Shown: one piece after another, positions 8,765 to 18,239 of the stretch
Layout of the letters: the number at the start of each line of letters is the position of its first letter
Numbering within the stretch: position 1 is the first letter of the stretch
Assembly (NCBI GenBank): GCA_051453625.1
Contig: JBOZIK010000001.1
Span: 65,011,225-65,034,978 of the forward strand
DNA: 23,754 bases
Reading direction: 5' to 3'
From: Welwitschia mirabilis
Taxonomy: Eukaryota; Gnetophyta; Gnetopsida; Welwitschiales
Translations under genes and position numbers: made by a program
Notes under the pieces: model-generated
What the model saw: the letters and a program-made list of their open reading frames with translations, nothing else
The model's database searches: none
Told to the model about the DNA's origin: nothing

Positions 8765-10110
8765 TAATTAAGCATAAATTAATGATCATATCTCCTTACT
8801 CTTTATCCATTAGCTTAGTAGGTTACGTTTTCATTAGGATCATATATTTGTATGACTCCCTTCCCTAGAATTTTTGTTATGGAATAAAGTTTTAGCTAGT
8901 TTTATTTATAGTTTTAATTTAAGTGGATTTTCTTAGGATTATAAAGTAATACAAAATCTCCTATATTAAAATTTACTTTCTTGATTCTGTTATTATGATA
9001 TATTTTAGTTTTTTATTGTATAATTTCTTTATGCAGAAGAGCTTCTTTTGTATTTTTATCTAAAATATTCATGTTTTCTATCCATTTTTTAAGCCATGTA
9101 TAAATTACATATCAATTCTTTATCCAATTTAAATGTTTTATTCTAAATTCAATTGAGAAAATAACTCTTTTTCCATAGATTAATTCATATAGAGTAAACC
9201 CTATATTATGTTGCCAAGTTATTCTATAAGCCCATAGAGCTTCATTTAATTTATCAGCCCAATTAGTTTTCTTCTTATTTATTATATTTATTAATATTTT
9301 ATTTAGCTCTACATTAGTTACTTCAGCTTGACCATTAGATTGAGGGTGATANNNNNNNNNNNNNNNNNNNNNNNNNNNNNNNNNNNNNNNNNNNNNNNNN
9401 NNNNNNNNNNNNNNNNNNNNNNNNNNNNNNNNNNNNNNNNNNNNNNNNNNNAAGTTATTCTATAAGCCCATAGAGCTTCATTTAATTTATCAGCCCAATT
9501 AGTTTTCTTCTTATTTATAATATTTATTAATATTTTATTTAGCTCTACATTAGTTACTTTAGCTTGATCATTAGATTGAGGGTGATAGATAGTAGAGAGT
9601 TTATGGCAGATTCCAAACTTAGTCAAAAGTTTCTTAAATACTTTACTAGTAAAGTGGGTTATCATATTGGATATAAGACTTCGAGAAGCTCCAAATCGGT
9701 AGATAACATTTGTAAGAAAAAAGTTAACTATAGTTTAGGAAGAATAATTTATGATAGCCTCAACCTCAATTCATTTAGTGAAGTAATAAATATAGACCAA
9801 AATATATTTTTTTGTAAAGGATAAGGGATTAATAGGTCCAACAAAATCTAGTCCCCAAACATCAAAAGGTTTAATTGTTTAGATCCATTATTATGATATT
9901 TCTAAATTTTTGCTAAATATGCCTTCTCTCTAATATTTATCACAACCTTAGACATAAGTGTTTGCATCTTTCAATATAATAGACCGATAATATCTCATAT
10001 GGAAAATTCTTGTTTTTGTTCTTTTTGCATGATAGTGTCTTCCTCCTTCTCCCTTATGAGCTTTCTTTAAAGTTTCTCTTTGTAAGTTTTCTTTTATACA
10101 TCTTTTGATG
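8765..10110 (-). pseudogene. Ty3/gypsy integrase (decayed, minus strand)
   Basis: Integrase joins retroelement DNA to the chromosome. On the minus strand, from 10110 down, one sees a broken zinc-binding region (GGRHYHAKRT, then GCDKY with Cys lost to Tyr), then the catalytic core: WGLDFVGP keeps the first Asp (codon 9846-9848), the second Asp is Asn (SNMITHF, codon 9666-9668), and the third position differs between the two sides of a 100-base gap. It is Lys in DQAKV (9558-9560) and intact Glu in GQAEV (9322-9324). ALWAYR follows. The DNA-binding tail reads GDFVLLYNPK and ends with an xNGxRVRRY motif near 8790. Several in-frame stops sit at likely Gln or Trp positions. The core resembles the Athila/Tat-like branch. 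It is inactive. Confidence 0.85.
9216..9587. repeat. Duplicated flanks of a 100-base gap inside integrase
   Basis: Bases 9216-9351 and 9452-9587 are the same 136-base piece of the integrase with three differences (two C/T, one T/A), separated by exactly 100 N. A true gene would have this piece once, so the integrase is really about 236 bases shorter than it appears here. Confidence 0.85.
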
Positions 10111-10399
10111 AATTATTTAAATAACATCTTAACATGTCAAATATAATCTCTAGACTTCCTTGACAACTTTTTTATTTCATAATAATTCATAAAAGAGGGT
10201 AACCTTTTACTTAAAAGAAAGTTGACAATGTCAACATATCATGGATTTGTGATTATCTGAAAAAGATGCTCATCTAGAAACTCATCTCTTATGTTAATCT
10301 ACTCTTCATTTAGAAACTCTAACATTGATAGGTGATATATTACCACATTATCTATACTTTTTCTATTAATAATTTTTAAATTAAAATCTTGTATTAATA
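10111..10399 (-). pseudogene. Linker between RNase H and integrase (decayed)
   Basis: This is the minus-strand stretch joining the two domains. Short pieces fit the spacer before the integrase zinc-binding region (for example KLPSFMNYYEIKK-like residues), but the frame is broken and no motif can be placed firmly. Confidence 0.4.
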
Positions 10400-10720
10400 A
10401 TATCCATCTCATAATTCTTGAATTTTCTTATTTTTTATTCATTAAAAATCTAATGGCACTATGGTTAGTATGAAGTTTCACTTTATAATCTAAAATATAA
10501 TATTTAAATTTTTCTAATGCCATTACTGTTACCAATAATTCTTTCTTCATTATTATATAATTTTGTTGAGCTTGTTTAAAGTTCTCACTTTTATAAGCAA
10601 TGACATGCAATTTGTTATTTTCATCTTTCTATTCTAAAACTACTCCCATAGCATGTTTAGATGTGTTAATCAAAATGTAGAATGGTCTTATCTAATTTAG
10701 CCCTTTCAAAATAGGTACTG
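10400..10720 (-). pseudogene. Ty3/gypsy RNase H (decayed, minus strand)
   Basis: RNase H removes the RNA strand during reverse transcription. The minus strand reads INTSKHAMGVVLE (family DASxxAxGxVLxQ), then QAQQNYIIMKKELLVTVMALEKFKYY (family NYTTTEKELLAVVFALEKFR, split here by no stop), then LHTNHSAIRFLM (family YTDHxALKYLL). The acidic catalytic residues are lost at two places: the first Asp is Asn, and the Asp of TDH is Asn (codon 10464-10466). The piece 10428-10610 is still an open frame of 60 residues. It sits between reverse transcriptase and integrase in the normal Ty3/gypsy order. Confidence 0.85.
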
Positions 10721-10899
10721 ATAAAAGTTCATCTTTTAAGATTTGGTAGGTATTTTGACATTCTTCAGTCTAGTCATATTTCACATCCTTTTGTAGAAGA
10801 TTAATCAAAGATTTAGTAATTTTATTGGAATTGGATATGAATCTTGTTTAATATCTAGCATGTCTTAGGAAAAATCTCAACTCTTTTAGTTTGGTTGGG

Positions 10900-11645
10900 A
10901 ATGGAATATCTTCTTAAGCTTTAATTTTTTATTCATTAGTTTCAATTCATTTTTTAGATATTTTGTGTCTTAATACTATGCCTTCTATTACGATAAGATG
11001 ACTTTTTGACTAGTAAGGCATTTTTCCTCACATCTTTTTAAAACTTTTTCTAGTCTTTCATGTGACTCCTTAAAGTCTTTTTTAAATGTTGAAAAATCAT
11101 TTATAAATACTTTAACTGATATTCCTATCATGTTTTGAAATATACTATTTGCTAACCTCTGAAAGATAATGGGAGAATTAATTGTCTAAATAGAAGTACT
11201 ATAGGCATAAGTATCCCAATAATAAGAAAACATTGTTTTGGCTTAGTCCTTTAAAGAGACAAGAATATAATTGTAGCTACTATATCCATTTAGGAAGCTA
11301 TAATATTAATTTCTAGACACTCTTTCTAAAACTTTATGAATAAATGGAAGAGGGAAATGATCTTTATAAGTTGTTGTATTTAGTATTTTGAAGTCTATAC
11401 ATTCTCTATTTATTTCTTTTCTTAATAAAACTATTATATAACTAACTAATTCTAAATCAAATATTAGATAAATGAATCTTACTTCTAAGAGTTTGGAAAC
11501 TTCTTATTTAATTACATCCTACATATGTGGATTACATCTTCTTTCTGGTTTCTAATTTGGTTTAATAGAAGTGTTTAAATAGATTCTATGTTGGTATATT
11601 TTTAGATTTATTCTTTTAATATCTTTATGATCACAAGCAAAGGTT
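10900..11645 (-). pseudogene. Ty3/gypsy reverse transcriptase (decayed, minus strand)
   Basis: It would copy the element's RNA into DNA. Reading down from 11645: HKDIKRIN...IYQHRIYL, then a KLLEVRFIY piece (family KLLExGxIYPI), RECIDF (family WRxCIDYRKLN), KDHFPLPFI, YYSFLNGYSSYN (family FLDGYSGYN), GTYAY-like residues, FQRL, and the catalytic region VFINDFS at 11090-11107 (family VFMDDFS), where the first Asp of the pair is Asn (11099-11101) and the second remains. RCEEKCL follows. Several stops fall inside. The motif wording is that of Athila/Tat-like elements. It is clearly dead. Confidence 0.85.
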
Positions 11646-12280
11646 TTTTTTTTTAATAAATATTATTTTAAGTCTTCTCTTTTGAAAATGAGTTAAATAA
11701 CTATTTATGACCAAAGGTTTATTAGGAACTTACTCTATATATTCTAGCCCTTTCTTAAGAGGAGGTTTTTCTACTTTTTAAGTTTTTAAATATTTTTCTT
11801 TGTATTTCTTCTCATTTTATTTATTTAACATCAAATTAACTTCCTATGTTAGAATTTCATTAGTTATTTCTTTGTATTTTATATCATTTCTTTAATAACC
11901 ATTGCATTATAAAATTTGATCTTTTTTTTTAAGATCTTCAAGATTAATTTTGATTAGTAGCATCTACAATATCCATCCATGATCTCCCAGGAATCACTGC
12001 ATGGGTATCTCCTTGAGTTTTAATTAGTAGAGAATTAATCAAATAGATAAAACCTTGAATTTATATGGGTATATCCTTTATAACTCCTTTTAGCATAATT
12101 GCTAAGCTATCTGCTAAGTAAACTCTTCCTTGTGAAGGTATTAATTTTGGTTTTTATAATTTTTTATACGTTTCATAGGTCATAAAAATAATACTTGCTT
12201 AAAGACCTATAAGTGCCTCTACTTTGAGTTTTCCATTTCTTTTCACATCTATTATAGATGTTCCAAGATTACTATACTTT
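11646..12280 (-). pseudogene. Retroelement aspartic protease and linker (decayed, minus strand)
   Basis: The protease cuts the gag-pol polyprotein. On the minus strand VEALIGL-stop-AS (about 12190-12225) aligns with the family's ALxDLGAS active site. The catalytic Asp is Gly (codon 12205-12207) and the following Gly is a stop (12199-12201). Next come RVYLADSLAIMLKGVIKDI (family LADxSxxxPxGIxEDV) and IPGRSWMDIVDA (family LILGRPFLxTAxAxIDV), which set the fold. From about 11950 to 11646 is the spacer to reverse transcriptase, with no firm motif. Confidence 0.7.
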
Positions 12281-12880
12281 TAATGTTGTATATTTTGAAG
12301 AACTTGTATAGAAGCTCAAAAAACTTGATCCTTTCTTACCATCTTAATTTGTTTTTCTTTCTTACTCTTTTTATAGGTATGTCTTTTAATAAATTTAAAA
12401 GAGGTATTGATATTTTTATATATTCTAATATTCTTATTAAATGTTCTATATCTTTTTCAACTTTTTGATGTTTTATTTGTTTACTTCTTATTAGAAAAGG
12501 TAAAGAATTTTCTGAGGTACCATTCATTATTTTTCTTTTAGCCTCTCCCTCTTCTTTATCTATGAAGTTGTTTGAATTTACATTCTTTTTCTATGATTTA
12601 TATGTCACTTTCTATTTCCCAGATCTAGTAGTTACTACTTTAATTGTTGCTTCTCTAGGATTTGATTAAGGTTAAGAAAGGATTTTTTATTTTTTTTTAT
12701 TTTAAATTTTTCTCTTTAGTCTTTTAAATCTTCATTTTTTAAATTTCTTTGCCTTCTTGGGTTTACATACCTTTGTAAAGATCTCTCCATTTTTCCTTTT
12801 CATTTCTTACTTTGGTAAGGATAAAGTTTCTTTCTAGTTTGAGATTAATTATTATAATTTAAATCCAATCTATTTATATC
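12281..12880 (-). pseudogene. Gag-protease connecting region (decayed, minus strand)
   Basis: A 63-codon open frame at 12336-12527 contains ILEYIKISIPLLNLLKDIP, which fits the conserved 'VxxNIPLLxxIKQxPxYAKFLK' segment that precedes the protease in many plant Ty3/gypsy polyproteins. The rest is Lys- and Glu-rich spacer with stops. The role of this conserved segment is not known to me. Confidence 0.6.
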
Positions 12881-14094
12881 TAATCACTATAAAAATTCTT
12901 ATATTTAAGGGCATTCTATTTTATCATGATTGTCTTTCCCAAAGTATTCACATGTAGGTCCTTATTCCTTCTTAAAGTGTTGTACAACTAATCAATTAAA
13001 TTTTTCTACTATGCTATTAGTTAATTTTTTTAACTATTCTTTCATAAGACTCATAGGTTTTGAGATATGAATACTACCATTTAATTCTAGGGTACATACT
13101 TCATTTACCTTATTCTTCTTTTCATTCTATTGACCCTATTCTTGAATCATGTTATAAAACTGAGTAATGAATTTTTCCACTTCTTGGACATTCTTGGTTT
13201 TAATGCTTTCTTTACATAACAAGTATAATTTCTTCAATTCCTGACTCTACATTCCTCTAAGTAAGGCTCTAACTCATTCCTAAATGTTATTTCATGATTA
13301 TGATATTTGGATAATAATATGTTATACATATCCATGAATTCATTAAATCTTTCATTATTGCTTTATTTAATANNNNNNNNNNNNNNNNNNNNNNNNNNNN
13401 NNNNNNNNNNNNNNNNNNNNNNNNNNNNNNNNNNNNNNNNNNNNNNNNNNNNNNNNNNNNNNNNNNNNNNNNNNNNNNNNNNNNNNNNNNNNNNNNNNNN
13501 NNNNNNNNNNNNNNNNNNNNNNNNNNNNNNNNNNNNNNNNNNNNNNNNNNNNNNNNNNNNNNNNNNNNNNNNNNNNNNNNNNNNNNNNNNNNNNNNNNNN
13601 NNNNNNNNNNNNNNNNNNNNNNNNNNNNNNNNNNNNNNNNNNNNNNNNNNNNNNNNNNNNNNNNNNNNNNNNNNNNNNNNNNNNNNNNNNNNNNNNNNNN
13701 NNNNNNNNNNNNNNNNNNNNNNNNNNNNNNNNNNNNNNNNNNNNNNNNNNNNNNNNNNNNNNNNNNNNNNNNNNNNNNNNNNNNNNNNNNNNNNNNNNNN
13801 NNNNNNNNNNNNNNNNNNNNNNNNNNNNNNNNNNNNNNNNNNNNNNNNNNNNNNATTTCTCAAATTCAATCACTAGTTGAAAAAAGATTTTATATTTTAC
13901 CATCTTTTCTAAGGTTATCTCATCTTCTGTAAAATCATATTCTTCTACCTCTAATTTAACAGTATCTTCGGTCTACTCATCTATATCATACTTATGTAGA
14001 TCTTTAAAGTACCTATTTCTTTTATTTCATCATTTTCTTTAAATATCTTATTACATAATAGCTTTTATCATCTCTGTAAGTTGACTTTAGGACA
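12881..14094 (-). pseudogene. Ty3/gypsy gag (decayed, minus strand, with gap)
   Basis: Gag forms the particle that packages the element's RNA. The clearest mark is a zinc knuckle at 12911-12952: C-x2-F-x4-H-x4-C (CEYFGKDNHDKIEC), the second Cys being Phe. Upstream is a charged, coiled-coil-like stretch, and at about 13250-13370 a FNEFMDMYNILL piece that could be part of the gag core. A 482-base gap (13373-13854) removes the middle. Beyond it, 13855-14090 reads as acidic residues (VEEYDFTEDEITLEKM) of the N-terminal part. Gag seems to begin within about 100 bases of the primer-binding site. The start codon cannot be fixed. Confidence 0.65.
13373..13854. other. Assembly gap, 482 N
   Basis: This is a run of N inside gag of the minus-strand element, with flanks that do not match each other. 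Long frames that cross it are artefacts. Confidence 0.95.
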
Positions 14095-14112
14095 ACCCTC
14101 CTGTTAGTGCCA
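14095..14112 (-). other. Primer-binding site of the minus-strand element
   Basis: On the minus strand the LTR end ...CCATCA is followed by TTT and TGGCACTAACAGGAGGGT. A tRNA primer ends in CCA, so the site must begin with TGG, as it does. It is close to TGGCGCTAGAAGGAGGG, a form I recall from some plant Ty3/gypsy families; the tRNA is not named. It sits just ahead of gag, where it should be. Confidence 0.55.
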
Positions 14113-14115
14113 AAA

Positions 14116-15120
14116 TGATGGTTGGCTTATATGATAAAATATGTGTAGAAAGTATCACAAAATAATATCAGAAACTATAAAATAATGCTATAAAAAAATA
14201 GAAACTATGCTAATACTAACTTGAAATAAGCACACATCATTAAATAAAAATATATTAAAGGATTACTAAAGAACTAGTTGATACTGAACCATTTAGCTCA
14301 AAATTCATCATCATAATAGTCTTGTAATGAAGTTACTTGAAGTAGTTAGGTTATTTATTAAAGCTTAATTACTATTTACATATATTAAATAAATGGTAAA
14401 TAATAAAAGAAATAAAACATTGCAATAGTTAAATAAACTACTGAGAAGTACTTATTTCTAAGTACTAAAGTTATCCTAGTTTATGTTTAGCTAGACAAAT
14501 AGGAGTAAGATAATTTTTCAAGTAATAAAGTATGCATACAATAATACTTAAATGATTTTTAGCTTTTTATTAAAATGATAATTGTTACATAAAGATGAGT
14601 TAGCAACTATGTTTTCCATTGCAAGTAAAACTATGAAGTATGGAAAAATGCTACTGACATCTTGGTAAGCTAGATGGAGTTTCCTAAGTTGACCTTCTTG
14701 TCTTGTCTATTTCTAAATTTTTTTTGCCAAAAATATTCCCACATTTTGTGATGATCATATTCTTATACCCTTATTAGGTTTTCTGTTTCCATTCTTTGCT
14801 CCTAAGGAATAGGTATATAGTTGGGGTTATTATGCTAATTCACTACCTCAACCTTCTCTCTCATCTTTATGCCATTTGGCATCCTGTACCAGAAATGCAA
14901 TAATGAAATATATGCATATGAATATACTAACATACTAACTAACTAATCTATTGATTAGTAAGCATAAAGATAGATAACAACATTTATTTTCTATAAGATA
15001 CATAATGGAGATAATGAAAAATACTTAATTAATAAGTAATATTTATGTAAAATTAATCCTCATCAGTGAGATAAAAGGATAAACTAAGAGTACAAAGTTA
15101 AATAAATGAATATGAACCTA
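14116..15120 (-). mobile_element. Probable 5' LTR of the minus-strand element
   Basis: The inner end is well placed: on the plus strand it starts TGATGG at 14116, so on the minus strand the LTR ends in CA, three bases before the primer-binding site. The outer end is not clear; it is set here just before a second primer-binding-site-like motif at 15128. No gene is seen inside. The sequence is AT-rich with a purine/pyrimidine-biased part near 14780-14890. The partner 3' LTR, expected below 8235, was not recognised, so this rests on one boundary. Confidence 0.4.
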
Positions 15121-15127
15121 CACGAGG

Positions 15128-15148
15128 TGCCCTCCTTCTAGCATCAAA
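15128..15148 (-). other. Second primer-binding-site-like motif
   Basis: On the minus strand this reads TTTTGATGCTAGAAGGAGGGC. It differs from the TGGCGCTAGAAGGAGGG form at two bases only (G to A and C to T), a better match than the site at 14112. It may mark the LTR end of another, older minus-strand element into or beside which the present one was placed. Confidence 0.4.
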
Positions 15149-15420
15149 ACTATTACAAAAGATTTCTCATAATATTATTTTAATGATTTTAGATGATTGA
15201 ATCATTTGAATTATTTCTATACCCTTATTTTAGCATCAAAAACATTATAATTATGTTTTGCAATATCAATTTAATTTTAAATTTTCTTGTATGGTGTTTG
15301 AGTATGGCCCTTCTAGGGCCAAAAATTTTATGACTAAATTTTCTACAACATTAGATTAATATTTGATTTTTAATGTTGATTTTTTTAGCATCATGTTTTA
15401 ACACCCTTGTAGCTTCAAGG
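15131..15420. repeat. Four CCCTT-xTAG-xxxCAAAA motifs about 90 bases apart
   Basis: Related words occur with TAG at 15139 (CCTTCTAGCATCAAAA), 15231 (CCCTTATTTTAGCATCAAAA), 15314 (CCCTTCTAGGGCCAAAAA) and 15410 (CCCTTGTAGCTTCAAGG): spacings of 92, 83 and 96 bases. The third contains a GGCCC-TTCTA-GGGCC hairpin (15306-15320). The sequence between the words is AT-rich and only weakly alike. It could be a degenerate tandem repeat of an LTR end. Confidence 0.45.
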
Positions 15421-16322
15421 CTTGCAACTTTATGATGTAAAATTTCAAAAACATTTTTATTGTTATTTGATTTGAAAAAATAATGAATTTTATTCTCAAA
15501 TTTATGGTCTAATAACAAAAATACTTTTTAATTAAAAAACTATAATAATAGAATGAAAACATCTAATTGAGTAGACTATTATACCCAAATTTTTAATCTT
15601 CTCAAGACATGATTGTAATTTAACATCATTAATGAAAAATATATTATTTTATTTTATTTTATTTAAAAAATAAATTATGTATCAAGCAAAAAGGAACTCT
15701 AAGATAACAATACATAATATCATATTTTATAAGGCTATATGCAGGAAAATAGTAGTCAATCTATTTTGCTTAAATAAAAAATAAATAAATCAAGATTTAA
15801 AAGAAAAATATAAGATATGATATTAACATGAGAAGAATAATAATTTATTTATTTTCTTTAGTGTTTCGGATCTCATTAAACAAGACTATTAAGACTAAAG
15901 AAATAACTCGAGATTGAATTTATGCATGATATTTAACACAATAAATAAAATATTCTCATAAATGAAATATCCTTCTTATAGTTTGAAAGAATTATTACTA
16001 GTGGTATCATAGTGTTTTAAAAATAAATATCGAGATATACCTTAATCAAGATTCAAGGTTTAATATCAAATATTTAAAGAAACTACAAAACATCATTACA
16101 AATTATAAAATGACACTTCTTTTATTTATGAAAATGAAAGAAAAAGGATTATAGAATTTGGAAATAAAAATAGATCTACTTTATATTTTTCTTTGAATCC
16201 CTCTCTTTCCTGTCTAGGCACTGCTATTAATGTTTTTCCTTTTAACTATGCCATGTCTTCCTTTATGGCTTACTATTGTAGTACTCCATCTTCTATTATT
16301 GTAATGCCAAATTGTATGCATT
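15421..16322. other. AT-rich stretch without a recognisable gene
   Basis: A/T-rich sequence with simple runs (for example TTTTA repeats at about 15645-15664). It may be the outer part of the LTR whose end is marked at 15148. No coding similarity is seen on either strand. Confidence 0.4.
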
Positions 16323-16540
16323 TGATAGGGTATTTTAAGTAGTTTTTTAGAACATTAAATAGGTTTAAGTAGAGTTTATACAATAATCAAAAGTCATTAC
16401 AATATCATATAAATGTATAATTTTTTTTACATTTGACAACATTTTAGGTAAAATTGAATACTTTACATTTAAAGAGGTTTTTAATGATTAAATAGGTTGA
16501 CTTAATGTAGGAAAGAACTTAAAGATGCCATCCTCCACAT

Positions 16541-16677
16541 CATCATCCAGATTACAGTATGGATAACAAAATAAATAAGCTGATAAGAATGCTAACTAGA
16601 CTGAGCTAGAAACCAATGTGGACTTTGTCTAATGTAGCATTATCTCTAACATCATCCAGATGATAGATAGGATGACA
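16541..16677 (+). repeat. CATCC/GGATGA palindromes in the LTR
   Basis: CATCATCCAG...GTATGGAT at 16541 and ATCATCCAGATGAT at 16651-16664, followed by GGATGAC at 16670, repeat the theme seen at 2144-2307 in the other LTR. Similar sites recur outside the LTR at 17864, 18057 and 20812. Confidence 0.5.
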
Positions 16678-17240
16678 TCTAAATATAACTAATGCATTAA
16701 ACTCCATCTAACTTTTATAAAGTATCATGCACCCCCTTATGTGCCATTAGGTTTTTTGTTGCATTTGTTAGGTTTTATCTTTTTAGAATCTTGTTGTAAG
16801 AAAAATCTTCTTATTCTTAATCGAATGATTCATCTTCTTTTGCATCAGAAATTCTTGTAATAGAAGATCTATCCATTGTTATTGAGAGAAGTCTTCTTTG
16901 GTATTGGATTATGTATTCTTCATTAAGGTGTTGTTGTTTTATAATAAAATGTTAATTTACCTTTAATTAAAAAAATTTATTTTCTTATTTTTTTATGTGT
17001 ATCTCCCTTATGATTTATGTTGATTATGATTCTGTGATAGCTTCATACTTAATATAGATCATGAGGGAAACATTTGTTTAAGTTGCAATTATTAGAGTAG
17101 TTAAATTTCTTTATATTTTGCATTTTTTAGCATAATACTTGCATGTTTTTTATATCTTATTTGATGTACTTAATAGCCTAGGTTGGTTAGGGTTTAGTGA
17201 TTACTTTCTTTGATTGATCTAGGTTATATAGGGTCAACAT

Positions 17241-17446
17241 TTATGATGGAAGGATTTAGTAATCAAATAGATATTTCATTTAGAAAAGTTTTCNNNNNNN
17301 NNNNNNNNNNNNNNNNNNNNNNNNNNNNNNNNNNNNNNNNNNNNNNNNNNNNNNNNNNNNNNNNNNNNNNNNNNNNNNNNNNNNNNNNNNNNNTTATGAT
17401 AGAAGGATTTAGTAATCAAATAGATATTTCATTTAGAAAAGTTTTC
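17241..17446. repeat. Duplicated flanks of a 100-base gap
   Basis: Bases 17241-17293 and 17394-17446 are the same 53-base sequence with one G/A difference, separated by exactly 100 N. This is a likely assembly artefact in the LTR. Confidence 0.85.
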
Positions 17447-17690
17447 ATTTAAGAATTTGCATCTTGCATTCTTTCTTGCATTGTTCGTTATTTTTATGTA
17501 CTTAATAAGAAAATGTAAAAATATTTTATTTGAAATAAATTCTCTTTCTTCTCACATAGTACCTTTGACAGATTATGACATTTGAGTTAACTCTTATTTA
17601 TACTAGTGTGTGTGTGTTTTGCAAAATATTTGTGATTTTTAGGGTTTATTAAAGGATGTCATGATTGCATAAATACATATTATAACATTT

Positions 17691-17708
17691 TAGCACCATT
17701 ACCAGAAA
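17691..17708 (+). other. Decayed primer-binding site
   Basis: TAGCACCATTACCAGAAA compares with TGGCGCCGTTGCCGGGGA, the site I recall for Athila/Tat-type plant elements. All seven differences are G to A and the other eleven bases match. It follows the LTR end by three bases, exactly where a primer-binding site belongs. Confidence 0.65.
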
Positions 17709-18239
17709 AGGTCATAGAGGATTATGATTACTTATATAAGTATTTTGGATTTTGATTCAAGTTATTTATTTATAGTAGTATTGTATTCTTATAATAGATA
17801 CATAGGTTTTTCATACCACATTTTTCGATTTTAGTTTTATAAATAATACTTTATCGTACCTATTATCATCTAGATGATACATAATGGATGACAAATTATA
17901 AAATTAGGGTTTTTATTTTTCATAAAAACTAGGGTTTTTTAATCATCTTATATGTTATTTAAATGACTCAGGTGGATGACTATCAAGTTTCTTTCTGTCT
18001 ATTTTGTTGGAATTCTTTTTTTATGTTTTTATTTTCTAGTTTTCTTCCTAAGGTATTATCCAGATATATTGTCTAGATGATGACCAAGATTATATTTGTA
18101 AAAATATCATTAAGCATGTAGGAATATGATAAATTCAAGTAAAAAAATGAAGTATTAGAGAGAGTAGATTCTGGTTGAAGAAAACATCAGAGAAGGCTTA
18201 GTTAACTACAAAATAAACTTAGGTATAGACATCCTAGGT
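17709..18239 (+). other. 5' leader of the second plus-strand element
   Basis: No gene is seen. It contains a perfect 16-base palindrome, TATCATCTAGATGATA, at 17864-17879 and a related imperfect one near 18057-18082. In a live element this stretch would carry packaging signals, which is an inference only. Confidence 0.4.

Larger units (their letters stand above)
16323..17687 (+). mobile_element. 5' LTR of the second plus-strand Ty3/gypsy element
   Basis: It starts TGATAGGGTATTTTAAG and ends ATAACA, three bases ahead of a primer-binding site. It shares several words in the same order with the LTR at 1802-3300. The front third has CATCATCC/GGATGAC palindromes (16541-16677). About 16880-16945 there is a TTGGTATTGGATTATG...CATTAAGG stretch, and near 17578 GACATTTGAGTTAAC. 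A 100-base gap with duplicated 53-base flanks (17241-17293, 17394-17446) inflates it; the true length is about 1.2 kb. The right end is firm; the left end is inferred from the TG and typical LTR opening. Confidence 0.6.
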
